NCBI GenBank assembly: GCA_963576725.1
Contig: OY755238.1
Coordinates: 29,841,201-29,905,200, forward strand
Length of the DNA: 64,000 nt
Direction of reading: 5' to 3'
Origin: Azorinus chamasolen
Taxonomy: Eukaryota; Mollusca; Bivalvia; Cardiida; Solecurtidae
Part shown: positions 1 through 10,417 of the stretch, piece by piece
Layout of the letters: every line of letters begins with the position of its first letter
Position numbering within the stretch: the stretch's first letter is position 1
Position numbers and translations under genes: made by a program
Notes under the pieces: model-generated
What the model saw: the letters and a program-made list of their open reading frames with translations, nothing else
Told to the model about the DNA's origin: nothing
Databases searched by the model: none

Positions 1-420
1 TTACTGAAATTTTATCAGAATGTGTCTCCATGAAATCTACGCCAAGTTCGAATATTGGTCATGTCGGGTCAAAAACTAGGTCACTAGGTCAAATCTTACA
101 AAATCCTAAACACTCTGGAGGCCACATTTTGCACTTGATCTTTAAGTAAATTGGTTTGTGTATTGACCCTGATGAAATCTAGGTCAAGTTCGAATATGAA
201 TCGCCTGCAGTCATAAACTAGGCAACTAGGTCAAATCATAGAAAAATCTTGTTCACACTCAAGTGGCTACAAATGTTATCAGATCTTACTGAAATTTTAT
301 CAGAATGTTTGTCCACATGCAATCTTGGTCAAGTTCAAATATGGATCATGTCGGGTTCAAAACTAGGTCACTACGTCATTACACTCTTGAGGCTACATAT
401 CTCGTTAAGTTTTTAATGAA
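1..420. repeat. Degenerate tandem repeat, about 140-146 bp period
   Basis: Phrases such as CTAGGTCACTAGGTC, AAATTTTATCAGAATG and TCAAGTTCGAATATG recur near 76, 222 and 361, giving two to three diverged units. A similar GGTCACTAGGTCAAAGG phrase occurs at 52.3-52.55 kb. There is no coding potential. The left boundary is outside the window. Confidence 0.6.
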
Positions 421-1288
421 ATGTTGTATTTCAATTTGTCTTAACAAAACAGTTCCTTATTAAAAACCTTCCTTGTACACAAATTTCGCGGCGATCCAAT
501 GCCTTGCATCAGTATTCGTCTTGTAAGTTCCTTACGTGCGACCATCACTAATACATGTACTAGGATAGCCGAACATATAGGACATTCTAGTGTGCAAAAG
601 TAAAGATTAGCTTCATACGTTAGAACTTATAATAATTCATGTCGCGCGATATTTAATAAAACGGGCCCTTATTTAGTTACGATCGTCGTATGTTAGAACT
701 GACAATAAAGTCTGTCGTACGATCTTTGGTAAAAAGGAGCCCTTGACACCAATCCTTTCAGCCAATGTTACCGTTTATAAGAATTAGCGCGGACAAACAA
801 CAGTAAAATCCTTCTAAACCGGACGTCCAATTTAGTATAAAGATCAGTCTTAGAGAGGCTGGTTATTGTTCTCTACTAGAATTCCGTTTTAGAGGGGATG
901 TACAGTACTTAGAGCTTGACAAAACGGCTTGAAAATGCTTCTGATGCTTGAAAGAAATTATGTCCGCTCAATTTCTAATTAGCTGACCTTGTCACTGGTT
1001 TCCAATTCGACAAGGTTTGGGAAAATATTGACCGAGTACAAAACACATTAGATGCTGTTCGATGCCAGGTTCCTCGGCGTCTTAATTTGACCTAAGCTGT
1101 TTGAAAATGTTGGTCAATACACGTTTAACATGAATAGAGTTAAATCTATTTTGCATAACAACGTCCAGACTCAAAACGTCTTGTGTAGCTGGGCTTGATT
1201 CGGATAAAGTCTGAAAAGTGTCATCAAAATCGATCTGCTGTTTATGAGTACTAGTGCAGACTTGTTGTGACATCGTTTTTTAAAAAAT
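421..1288. other. Non-coding, no recognisable feature
   Basis: I see no long ORF or strong repeat here. A short stretch at 1,045-1,085 (GATGCTGTTCGATGCCAGGTTCCTCGGCGTCT) vaguely resembles the centre of the GAGACGCCGAG palindromic MITEs found elsewhere in the window. Confidence 0.4.
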
Positions 1289-1523
1289 TTAACTGATTCC
1301 CTTATATTAACGCCTTTTGACGCACGAATCTGTAACAGTTACATTTTGAAATCATTGTGATAAATAGAGCATTTGCTCCATAGGAGAAATGCTCTATTTA
1401 TCACAATGGTTTAAAAACTTAAACAAATCTGAAACGTTCCTTTTCTCTAGTTAATTCTCCTTTTCAGTGTAAATTTATTCAAAGAAGTTGGGTCTAACAA
1501 TTGCCTATGAGGGAACGTGTTAT
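1289..1523. mobile_element. TTAA-type MITE, AT-palindrome family (ATAAATAGAGCATTTGC)
   Basis: It starts at TTAACTGATTCCC and ends at ...GAGGGAACGTGTTAT, so the right TTAA has decayed to TTAT. The centre (about 1,353-1,412) is a near-perfect palindrome built on TGATAAATAGAGCATTTG. The length of about 235 bp matches the better-preserved copies at 51.3, 58.3 and 58.7 kb. Confidence 0.75.
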
Positions 1524-1971
1524 TTTAAAGAGGCATGTATAGAAACAGAAAGATCAACCAGCCTCTCCATGATAAGCGAAACAAACACGTGACACAATTG
1601 CCCTCACTGCACTGACCACTTGACGTGACACAGACACTAAATCTGGCTTAGTAACACCACTTATCAGTTCGCTAATTTTTTAAAAGTCATGCCACCTCCT
1701 CCTCAAATTTATTCGAGAAATTCATTCGCTATATTTGGGGTTTATGACGCATTTCCCTGGGTTCTGTCACACACTTTGTCATTCTGAACTCAGTTCTCAC
1801 CAGCTCATAAATATTGCTTCATTATCAAAACACAAAACCTGGTCCTTTTCTACAAACAAACAATTTACGTTTCAAATAGTACGGATACAGATGAGACGCA
1901 AAGTTATTCCCTGCGTCCGGAACCAAACATATTTTAATGGTAACTACAAGTTTGCCGATTCAGGCTAAATA

Positions 1972-2221
1972 TTAACCATTCTCTTGCTGAATTTTAAAAC
2001 ACATTTCTCCTTCTTTACCCATGCTCTGTTGTATATTTACATATATCTTCACTGTGTACAAGTACTTCGCTGTGCAATGACTGCTGCGTAGTTCGCTGGT
2101 TGCACAATCAATTTGTAAATAGTGCAGACCCTGATGAGACAGCTCCTGCAGGAGCTGTATCATCTGGGTCTTCACTATTTACAGGTAGGTTTATTGACGT
2201 GAATATCAAGCGAAGGGTTAA
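1972..2221. mobile_element. TTAA-type MITE, CGCTTG family
   Basis: A 250-bp element running from TTAACCATTCTCTTG to CAAGCGAAGGGTTAA, so its ends are imperfect inverted repeats that include TTAA. It shares most of its interior with the 11,088-11,312 copy: TTTCTCCTTCTTTACCCATG, ATATCTTCACTGTGTACAAG, and a central GAGACAGCTCCTGCAGGAGC palindrome flanked by GTGAAGACCC-type arms. A 67-codon minus-strand frame inside it is an artefact shared by both copies. Confidence 0.8.
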
Positions 2222-2234
2222 CACTAAGTCTGCT

Positions 2235-2435
2235 ATAGAAATGATATCTGTTTAAACTCTGATCTACAATCTACCCTTAGTTTCGATTCGGTCAAGCTTT
2301 CGAGAAACTATTGACCGGGTGTCAAACAGCTTGGATCCTGATGAGACGCCGAGTTACTTGGCGTCTCATCTGGACCCATGCTGTTTGTAAATGAGTCAGG
2401 TCGCGTACAGCAGGCTAAGGGTTTAAGTCCGTTGT
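2235..2435. mobile_element. GAGACGCCGAG-palindrome MITE, GACCGGGTGTCAAACAG subtype
   Basis: The central palindrome at about 2,322-2,393 reads CAGCTTGGATCCTGATGAGA and then its near complement. The flank AAACTATTGACCGGGTGTCAAACAG and the terminal CAGCAGGCTAAGGGTTTAA match the copy at 62.26-62.46 kb, so the two form one subfamily. Confidence 0.7.
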
Positions 2436-2579
2436 ACTTTTTAAAACCTTTTAACGTTTGAATCAAATCATTTGTTTATAACAATGTCTGAAAGCCTTTC
2501 ATTAAATATTTCTTTACACTGATAAGGTTTACCTTTGGATACTGAATTATAGAAATAGGATGGTCAATCTGTGTTTAAC

Positions 2580-2830
2580 TCTAACCCTTTTCAGAGGTCC
2601 AGCTAGGATATACTCTGGGGGCCAATGGGGTCTACCGTGCCCCCCCCCCCCCGCCCAGACTTTTTCATGCATTCCAAAATGTTCAGAAAAGTCTACTGAA
2701 TCAGAATCGCGAATGTACTCAAGTTTGAATTATTTTAGGTTATGAATTATTTTAACCGTTTCGATGGCACCCCCCCCCCCCCCCACCCCCCATCCCCCAG
2801 TTTTCACATTCTCCGCCATGTAAAGGCATT
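2580..2830. repeat. C-homopolymer tracts and surrounding low-complexity DNA
   Basis: Runs of 12 or more C lie at about 2,640-2,652 and 2,769-2,784. Frames running through them are translations of the homopolymer and carry no recognisable protein. Confidence 0.7.
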
Positions 2831-2914
2831 AACGCTTTGAATGCTGACATCATTGGTTCATCAGTATCTAGCAATAGAGTCCATTCAGTATGAAAGTGTA
2901 TACGTGTTTTGAAC

Positions 2915-3335
2915 GGCAAAGAGTTCAGACCCTGATCAGAGGGCTCCTCCGGAATCTGGATATGCACTGATCTTCTGAAAATTCTGATTTTTGCAGTAAT
3001 AAACAATACTGTCATAATAATATTATACTTTAACACTTGACTCCATAAATATTCCTGAAAGAAATAAAGACATCGTGACATAGGGAATTTTAGCCTCGGC
3101 AGAAATTGCAGAACCATATTCATATGCAAGCAGAGCAGACCCTAATCAGAATGTTCCTACAGGAGCCGTCTAATACATGTAACTATTACAAACCGATCCA
3201 ATTATCATTTTGAGGGTATTGTGCAATACTTATTTTGTCAACATGACCTTTGGAAAAAATGGGAAGCGAATAGTGCAAACCCTGATATGACAACTCCTTC
3301 AGGAACCGTGTCTGGGTCTAATGTTTGGTTGTGTC
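2915..3335. repeat. Three decayed GGCTCC-type MITE centres
   Basis: Fragments near 2,930-2,960, 3,138-3,175 and 3,268-3,320 resemble the AGACCCTGATCAGACGGCTC palindrome of the MITEs at 56.8, 62.0 and 63.0 kb, but their arms are eroded and no clear termini remain. Confidence 0.45.
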
Positions 3336-3761
3336 CATTTTATGGAAACTCTGGGCAAACATGGGTTAACCCTTTTCCAGTATTTCGAGATATGATCGAA
3401 ACGTTATCTGTCCCTATTTCATCCGGTTTGTAGTTTCTCAATAATTTAAAACAATTTTGAAGAAATTGAATATTAAAACAGCTCGGAGTTTACCCCTTTG
3501 ATTCCGGGTAACGAATGGACCGGCATTTCCAAAGCCAGATCGACATTTAACGTTTCTACAAAAATAGCATCAGTACTGTCCCAAAGACACCGAAAAGTCC
3601 ATTTGCTCTATACCTCCATTATTGATATCATTATACAGAAAAAAAACTCTATATTTATCAACCGGAATAAAATATTGACGTTGAAGATAATATTTCTCAT
3701 GCAGTAAGATCACATTTTTAAATTCGATTTCTCACACTGAGGGAAAAATAATAACCAAACA

Positions 3762-3850
3762 AAATACATTTCAATGAGATTTGAACCCTTAACCCCAAGC
3801 ACAGAAAGCCTACGACATATCCACTAAGCTATCAGGACGATGTTAATTAT
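3762..3850 (-). repeat. tRNA-derived SINE head
   Basis: Read on the minus strand there is a good internal Pol III promoter. A-box-like TAGCTTAGTGGA is followed about 40 nt later by B-box-like GGTTCAAATC, the layout of a tRNA 5' region. I see no convincing complete cloverleaf, so a tRNA-derived SINE or tRNA pseudogene is more likely than a working tRNA. The segment downstream on the minus strand (about 3,715-3,762) could be SINE body. Confidence 0.5.
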
Positions 3851-4027
3851 GTAGCGCTGTCGACTGATTTTATTCAATTTGTTGAACTCTTTAAATCTAT
3901 TCATTTTATGCTTGGAGATTTCATGAAAAGTGGGTCTGTATAATTTGCATATTGATAAGTATGTACGTTCATAAGTCGTTGTTGCTTTTCACACCTTTGT
4001 AGCATATAAATAGAACCATGTAACCCC

Positions 4028-4115
4028 TATTTATCGGGACCCAAGCTGTGGTCGAGGGGAAAGAGCTGCGACTACGACGCCCGAGTTCCTTTGTTCTAAT
4101 CCCGTCAAAACCAAA
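4028..4115 (+). repeat. Possible tRNA-derived SINE head
   Basis: GTGGTCGAGGGG resembles a Leu/Ser-type A box, and TTGTTCTAATCCC about 45 nt downstream resembles a B box with one mismatch. It lies 200 bp from the opposite-strand tRNA-like head at 3,762-3,850. The cloverleaf is not convincing. Confidence 0.35.
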
Positions 4116-4879
4116 TGTAAATAGAAAAATAATTCTAGTATATTTTTTATCCATGTTCTTTATATTTTTTATATTCTTTTCTCTAGATACATTTTAAAGC
4201 AAACAAACCTGAAAACATAAGCCTGTCTCTTGAAACTTGCTATGGCCTTTTCAAAGCATTGTGCTATATTAACATACAGTCCTGGTGTCAATAGTATGCA
4301 TTTCGATGAAACTTAGAGGTAGGATCCAGCATTTGTGCTACGCCAACTATGAATTCGAAAGTACAATGTTGAATTTAAAATGTTCACCTGTTCAATCTTT
4401 TGTGTATTGCGTATTCAACTATGCATATTCAATAGTCTATGTTTTGCATAGTTTTATTTTAAAATTGTCAAACATCTAGGATCCTGATCACAGACCGGCA
4501 CGGAGTGTACAACTGACTTGCAATTAGGTCACGATAACCTGCATAACAGTTGAAAACTTAGTTTGTTTCAAAAGGAAATACTTCAGAGTTCAAACTGACT
4601 CTAAACAAATCCCTGAGATTTGAACAACAATTACATCATCAAAAACAATAGTTTAACAGGTACACTTATATAGACACACAATTAAGCGGCATCTGATCAG
4701 AGTCTACACTGTTTGCCTACGTTCCATATATGGGATCATGGGTACAAATGGGTTAATTAAACACTGATGGCCTGTCACCTCTGATAATTCAGTGTTGAAG
4801 GGTAATCGATGCTATTGTTTTGATCATTCTCATATACACAAAGGTTGTGAGTAGACCTATTATAGAAGAAAACTAGCTA
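4116..4879. other. Non-coding, no clear feature
   Basis: AT-rich sequence. One 64-codon frame at 4,285-4,479 has no recognisable homology or composition to support it. A vague GGCTCC-type MITE remnant lies near 4,685-4,725. Confidence 0.4.
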
Positions 4880-4933
4880 CAGTGCTCCCTCCCTAAAACG
4901 ACCCTCTCAATAACGATTCCCTCCTTACAACAA

Positions 4934-5610
4934 TATGGAAAAATAGTCAAACAGGGAGAGCCACACACGAAATGACACCGCACCAAACACCATCAAACAA
5001 GAAACGGTAAAGCCACAAGACAAAACATAACAAGACGCATATCAAGACGAAACACATTAAACATTAAGAATATTAAACAACAAAATTGACCGTAGGCTGA
5101 AAGCAGGAGTGCCGCCTTGGAACGGCCAGCAACCAAAATAAGCTACTGGGGGACTTAAACCTGGTTTACGGGTACCCAACCTCGTCATTATCCCACTTTC
5201 ACCAAAGTCAAAATGTAAATAAAATTCCCCCTCCAGACGACTCCACAACATGCATAACGATGTCTGCCAAAATGAAAATGATTTGAAAATAAACGTTAGA
5301 GGTAAACAAGCGACGTCATCATTTAAATGACGTCATTATTTAAAAGTACGGGAAAACTATATGAAACACTTCTACACCGACATTTAATAAAAGATAAATC
5401 GCAAGAAGATACAATTACTAGTGGATATTAAGCATGCACAACTGTTTTGTTTGAAAAAGAATAAACTTGACATCGTAGACATGTACTCGATGACTATTCA
5501 GGTCAGAGCAGCTGTGGAGAAGTCATTTGGGGTACGACAGAACTGGCAAAATACAAATATCTAATTTCCTCCCTCCGTAAACGGGTTTAAGAGGGAATCT
5601 TCATAGAGTA
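4934..5610 (-). repeat. 3' tail of the RT element
   Basis: This is the non-coding region downstream of the RT frame on the minus strand. The stretch at 5,098-5,165 (AGTGCCGCCTTGGAACGGCC) is shared with 27.49-27.55 kb, where it occurs without an RT gene. That supports it being the 3' end of the same family. The tail runs to the duplicated CCCTCCTTA target at about 4,920-4,933. Confidence 0.6.
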
Positions 5611-6690
5611 TTAAGCCTTTTCCGTCGTCGCACAAGCAAAGAGGAAAGCATAATGACCAACTGTAAAGGGGTCGACCACCAAGCATGTAGTGTGCTGCAA
5701 TATAGAGGGGTCATATCCCTTTTTAATGAATAGTTTTATACGTTTGACAAACAAAGTATCAAAATATGTGTGTCCAATAATTTTTCGAAGTTTGTAAATG
5801 ACATCACCGTAACACTCCGGATGTGAAATACCTAACTTTAGAAAAGTACGTAAATTACAATTGTATTTGCTGATGAGTAGAACATTACGGTGGTAAAATT
5901 TTGAAAATGTTTTACGAAGTTTGTCATATCTGTAGCCCTGTTTTAGTAGTTTTTCAGTGATAATAAGGTTACGATTGTTAAAATCATCAACAGAGGAACA
6001 AGCTCTAGCAAAACGAATTAGCTGAGAAATGTATACACCGTAACATGTAGCTCGGGGAACATCCCCATCCAAATGAGGATAGTTAACTATTTTAAAATTA
6101 AAGTCATCCCTTTTGTCATAAATTCCAGAAGAAATTGTTCCATTGTTTATAGATAAATTTAAATCTAAAAAGGCTGCAGATATGTCAGAACTATTTGCTT
6201 TATTAAGCTTGAGCTCTCTAGGGTAAATTGAGGTTATCATAGAATCAATGTATGGGTTATCAATATTAAAAATGTCGTCTAAATAACGTGCTGTATTGTT
6301 AAAGGCATTGATGACACCCGCCTGTGAATCGCTGTTAAGGTTAAGCATAAAATCCCGTTCATAACAAAACAAAAACAAGTCTGCAATTAAAGGAGCACAA
6401 TTGGTTCCCATGGGAATACCAATGACCTGGCGATAAACAGAATTACCAAAACGAACAAATATATTTCTAACAGATACATAATAGCGTCACAAAGATCTAA
6501 ACATGTCCACGAGGTATATTTATTTGTAATGTCATTGGTAAAGAACGCATGTCTAGAATTACAGGAAATAAATGATACTTTTTCTCTGTCAAATGTTTTA
6601 TTTATAAGATTAGTAAGTTTGATCTTTATTAGATCGTGTGGTAATGTGGTATAAAGTGTAGAAAAATCATAAGTGCTTATAGTGTTAGCT
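5611..6690 (-). pseudogene. RT, Penelope-like features, 5'-truncated copy 1
   Basis: A 266-codon open frame (5,611-6,411) continues upstream, after a frameshift near 6,410-6,480, into more RT sequence to about 6,690. Visible motifs in order are STYDFSTLYTTLPHDLIK (about 6,625-6,680), IGIPMGTNCAPL (around 6,400-6,420) and catalytic YLDD at residues 43-46 of the open frame. The conserved C-terminal segments YDKRDDFNF, YGVYISQLIRFARACSS and QHTTCLVV follow. The LPKLHK-type motif and N-terminus seen at 38-39 kb are missing here. No GIY-YIG nuclease follows the RT. The catalytic Asp pair is intact but the frame is broken, so it is a dead copy. The Penelope-like assignment rests on remembered motif style; another non-LTR-like class is possible. 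Confidence 0.8.
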
Positions 6691-6901
6691 TGTCACTGTT
6701 TCCGAAACAACAAGGCTCCAGAAACAACTTTTTTCCATCGTATTTCCTTTACGCCTCCATCAAACCCTATGTTGTGACCACTCTTTAGAATCGTCACTTT
6801 GTGACGATTCTAAAGAGTGGTCACAACATAGGGTTTGTTGGAGGCATAACGGTTTTAGTTCTCGAAATACACCTTATCTGGGGATCTGCGAACAAGCTAA
6901 T
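6689..6901. mobile_element. Hairpin MITE (CACAACATAGGGTTTG palindrome)
   Basis: The termini TTAGCTTGT and ACAAGCTAA are inverted. The centre (6,752-6,845) is a near-perfect 94-bp palindrome, GCCTCCATCAAACCCTATG and its complement, around ATCGTCACTTTGTGACGAT. It sits at the broken 5' end of the RT copy, inside the pogo-like element. Relatives cluster at 52.7-54.7 kb. Confidence 0.75.
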
Positions 6902-6996
6902 TATGTTTGATTTTCCCTCCTTATAACAACTCCCTCTGAACAACACATACACCCTTCGTATCCCAAAGGGTGTCGTTGTAGAGAGGGAGCACTGTA

Positions 6997-7442
6997 CGCA
7001 TCTTTAACCTACACTGGTCTATGTGCTCTGCTGATTCGGCCACAGTGTTCACTCTACTTTCCTTCTGTCAGCTGCAGCAGTTGCCTCATGAAAGAAAGGA
7101 CCTCGCCCAATGGCTGCTGTAAACACATACCTCTGAAATTGTCTGCCACTTGCACTTCTCCTCTCAATGTCTGACACTCTTGTGGTTGCTAAATTACGAC
7201 TCTTCCGAAATTTAAAGGCGGACTAGCACCCTCGTCCGAAAGCATAAAACATGTACAATAAACATCGAGTATTCTGACTGACGTCCACACTGCATTGAAG
7301 AAGCTACCTGCCTAAAATTGCCTTGGTTCTTCTATATACTAATATCATGCGACTTATCAGTTTAAATGTATAATTATAGTTTTTATTGTGCGTATTGTAT
7401 GTCATGAATCTTGATGAATCATCACCAATGCCTTATCTCTTA
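6997..7442. other. Non-coding, no recognisable feature
   Basis: Not repeated elsewhere in the window as far as I can see, and no supported ORF. Confidence 0.4.
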
Positions 7443-7657
7443 TTAACCCTTTCGCTGCCAATGCCGGATCTGCTATTACCTATGCAAACAGTTTGGATCC
7501 AGATGAGACGCCGAGTAACTCGGCGTCTCATCAGGATCCAAACTGTTTGTTACTGTTACTATGTTTTTGAAACAAAAATGAAGAAAATCAAAAGACTGAA
7601 AATTTGTAGCAGACGACAAAGTTAGCAGACGACAGAGTTTGGCAGCGAAAGGGTTAA
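7443..7657. mobile_element. TTAA MITE, CGCTGCCA termini, GAGACGCCGAG palindrome
   Basis: TTAACCCTTTCGCTGCCA at the left and TGGCAGCGAAAGGGTTAA at the right are near-perfect inverted ends (215 bp overall). The centre (7,486-7,549) is a palindrome of about 62 bp, CAAACAGTTTGGATCC then GAGACGCCGAGT. GCAGACGACAAAGTTAGCAG near the right end is shared with the 49.6-kb copy. It is one of the best-preserved members. Confidence 0.88.
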
Positions 7658-8506
7658 TGTCAAACCCATTATCAATGTTCCAAGTTACGCAATCATGCGA
7701 GAACTTATAAATGTATACAAATTTATTAGCTGAATATTATAATGGCACAATGAACAAAGGGAATTTTGTCGGACAATTTGAGATGCAAAATTCGGATTTA
7801 TACTATTCCATAAACAAACAGGGTAGATCCTGATTAGACTACTCCTTTAGGATATGTCTGTTCTGGATATATTGTGTTTACAAATACCGGTGGACGGAAA
7901 CGTACTTCTTCCATTTCGCCTAACACTCTTGAAGTTCGTTCCCAACAGTCCTTTGGTTTGATGGAACGCATTTGTCTTAGTTTATCAGTGTTCCGTGGTT
8001 TCGTATTCATTCGAAAAAACAATGTCCCATGCTTGTGATTTGCATTCTTAAGTAGATTTTTTTTATTTGCAGATTTTCACAAAGTAATAATTCTTACTGG
8101 CTTTGTCGCATTTCGTGCCTAAACACGGGCTTCTGGGATATGTTTTCTTCTTCTCTTGGGCTGGTATTTGAACACATTTGGATGCAGTCTCATTTAACAT
8201 TTTGTTCTCTGTTTTATTTCATCAATAAATTTGTCACAAAACACTGCGTTTCAACATTTTTCATGAACTGTTATTTTGCATGTTATTTATGGTGTCATGA
8301 TAGTTATTTTAGCTTTTTAGCAATTATAAGGTTATATTTGGATTAAAAGTACGTGCAAAATCCCGCACGTACCTTTAATCCTAATATATTATTAATAATA
8401 GCTTGCGCACTAGCGCGCAATGGTTCTGTTTCAGTAATTTCCAATGTCTACACTGTGTGACATTCTGCAGTTGCTATATTATAGTCTTTGATAGAAAATA
8501 TCACTA
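7658..8506. other. Non-coding with small hairpins
   Basis: A decayed GGCTCC-type MITE centre lies near 7,825-7,860. A compact hairpin at about 8,340-8,384 pairs GGATTAAAAGTACGTGC with GCACGTACCTTTAATCC. An adjacent GCTTGCGCACTAGCGCGCAA forms a smaller one. Frames at 7,834-8,022 and 8,140-8,346 have no support. Confidence 0.4.
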
Positions 8507-8850
8507 AACAAGAGCCGCGTGCGGCGCCAGCGCTCGTCTTATTCGGTGCTTGTCCAGCTAAAGTAAGTTTTTTAAACAATAATGGGCCATAACTCATTTT
8601 TTTGAAATCAAGAGTTATGACTCTTATGTAGGGGCCTTCCCCTCAATGAGATCTACTAACCTATGAAGTTTCATGTTGATACCTCGTATACTTTTTGAGT
8701 AATGAGCTACATTAAAGTTTTTGCACGCCGCCGCCGCCGACGACGACATCGACGACAACGACGACGACAACGGCGACAACGACGACGACGACTACGAGCC
8801 AGTGATCACAATATCTCGACTCTTTTCTTCGAAACAGACGAGCTAAAAAT
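8507..8850 (+). repeat. Dispersed CGA-rich element, copy 1
   Basis: It opens with AACAAGAGCCGCG..GCTCGTCT and closes with CTTCGAAACAGACGAGCTAA. The same opening and closing phrases bound elements at 13,692-13,891 and, inverted, 25,465-25,706. The interior here contains a (CGA/GACGAC) microsatellite at 8,728-8,800 that gives an arginine-rich artefactual frame. GCTCGTCT near the 5' end and AGACGAGC near the 3' end form subterminal inverted repeats. Confidence 0.7.
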
Positions 8851-9460
8851 GAATGCGCCTACAGCGTCATTTCCAATCCGTCCATTCAAGTGAATATTTA
8901 TCGATTAACCCTGTCATTGTCAGGATTGTCGTCTGCTGGACACAATATTGTCTGCTTAAAATTTCAGAGTATGCATATCTTCAATTTCTTTATGAGCATT
9001 GTATCGAACAGTTTGGATTCTGACGAGATGCTGATTTTCTCGACGCCTCTGTAGACGCCGTCTGATCAGGATCTGCTCTATTTGCTTATAAAATTATAAT
9101 GTATCTGACTCTCTAACGTCTACTAATATAAACATCCGGTGTTCATAAGTATGCACCTATAAACAAATCAGCAAATGAATTTCATGGTGTCATTGGCTGC
9201 AGCGATCGTTTAGAGGTTTAAAAAGTCCTTATGCGTTTCTGCGGGATTAGTTTTTATTTAAATGTTTGATAGAAAAATCTATAGTTTACTGTGAGACAAG
9301 TTTTTATTAATATATATTAATTCATTTTATTTATTTTGATTCATATATTTTTCTCAGCATATTTTTGTCGGGGTTATTTCTTTCTTGTCTGCCATGATCC
9401 AGTTTCAGTGAACATGCTAGTGAATTAGGTATAACTGATTAAAATCACATTCCCTGTTTA
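8851..9460. other. Non-coding with a MITE remnant
   Basis: At 9,003-9,075 a chimeric remnant joins a GAACAGTTTGGATTCTGACG arm (GAGACGCCGAG family) to a GCCGTCTGATCAGGATCTGC arm (GGCTCC family). Otherwise AT-rich, with no supported ORF. Confidence 0.45.
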
Positions 9461-9535
9461 GCTGTCAGCGTGGTCTAAGGGTTATAACGATGGCATAGGA
9501 AACGTGAAGTCGTGGGTTCGATCCTCGGTGGAAGC
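9461..9535 (+). repeat. tRNA-like sequence, probably SINE or pseudo-tRNA
   Basis: A 75-nt segment has ends that pair as a 7-bp acceptor with one mismatch (GCTGTCA with TGGAAGC). A-box-like TGGTCTAAGGGTTA and B-box-like GGTTCGATCC are both present, and a T-run (TTATTTTTTTT) follows within 20 nt as a possible Pol III terminator. The T stem relies on wobble pairs and I could not fold a clean anticodon stem. It is therefore more likely tRNA-derived than a functional tRNA. Confidence 0.45.
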
Positions 9536-9540
9536 TCAAT

Positions 9541-10201
9541 TATTTTTTTTCTCTCATATTTTCTTAGCACACTTAGTATACGTGCCTTTGGTTTAAACCA
9601 TTTTGTACATAAACATATAAGTCCTTTGTTTGCATTTTGGCTTTGTTAAAGTTATTTAGCTGAGACTCGTGGTTTTGTTGACCGTTTTTCATATTTCACC
9701 ATTGTGCATGAATTTGCTTCAACTTAACTGTATAATTAACTTATACTAACCTGTTCTTAATTTGGGGACAATATAAGTGGAAAAGTTAAGTTAATGGGCA
9801 TTGAGTCGACCTATTGGAATAATTTCATGCAGACTGTAAGTATGGGAGTTTGTATGCCTTGTGAACATCACTTAATGTGATAATGGTTTCTACGTCAGTG
9901 TGTTTCAGCAAATGAATAACATTGATCTGTGACGTAATGTGTATTATTGGTGTCAAACACAGGTATTATGCATCATGGCTCATTAAAACATCCCCCGTTT
10001 CTGCTACATGTATTAATTCATACATAACACTCATGTTTCCCCCCAATGTATCTGTTAATTAAAAGTACTAAACAATATTGCTCCCTCTTTTTTTTCTCTT
10101 CTGCTTAAATTCATGTTACGCAGCCATTTTACGCTTGCGTAAAACCTTGCTTGTCATTTATTATATGAATATGCAACAGGGCAATGGTTAAAATATATTC
10201 A
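9541..10201. other. Non-coding, no recognisable feature
   Basis: AT-rich sequence with no supported ORF and no repeat I could match elsewhere in the window. Confidence 0.4.
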
Positions 10202-10417
10202 TTAACCCATTCCCCCATAGGCTATTTTTAGACCCAACCTCTTTGAATGAATCTACCAAAAATGAGAAAAGGAAAATGTTATAATTGTGTAGTATTAAAA
10301 CCATTGTGATAAATAGAGCATTTGCTCCTATGGACAAATGCTCTATTTATCATAATGATTTCAAGAAGTGACTAATACAGAGGCGTAGAAAGGCGTAATT
10401 ATTGAGGAAAGGGTTAA
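10202..10417. mobile_element. TTAA MITE, AT-palindrome family
   Basis: A 216-bp element running from TTAACCCATTCCCCCATAGG to TTGAGGAAAGGGTTAA. It has the characteristic GACCCAACCTCTTTGAAT subterminal block and a central palindrome of about 50 bp on AAATAGAGCATTTGCTCC. Its orientation is opposite to the 1.3-kb copy. Confidence 0.85.

Larger units (their letters stand above)
4880..6994. mobile_element. Pogo-like TIR element (CAGTGCTCCCTC) split by an RT-element insertion
   Basis: The left end CAGTGCTCCCTCCCTAAAAC and the right end GTTGTAGAGAGGGAGCACTG are inverted repeats of about 20 bp. TA sits immediately outside each end (4,878-4,879 and 6,995-6,996), as expected for Tc1/mariner/pogo-type insertion. 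Only about 55 bp at the left and 80 bp at the right belong to this element; the rest is the RT element and a second MITE inserted into it. Rejoined, it would be a non-autonomous element of about 130-150 bp. Confidence 0.75.

Noticed and set aside
8702..8893. Arginine-rich 63-codon frame resembling a basic nuclear protein
   Set aside because: It is produced by a CGA/CAA microsatellite within a dispersed element.
9461..9535. Functional tRNA gene
   Set aside because: Promoter boxes and acceptor pairing are present, but the anticodon arm does not fold cleanly, so only a tRNA-like call is justified.
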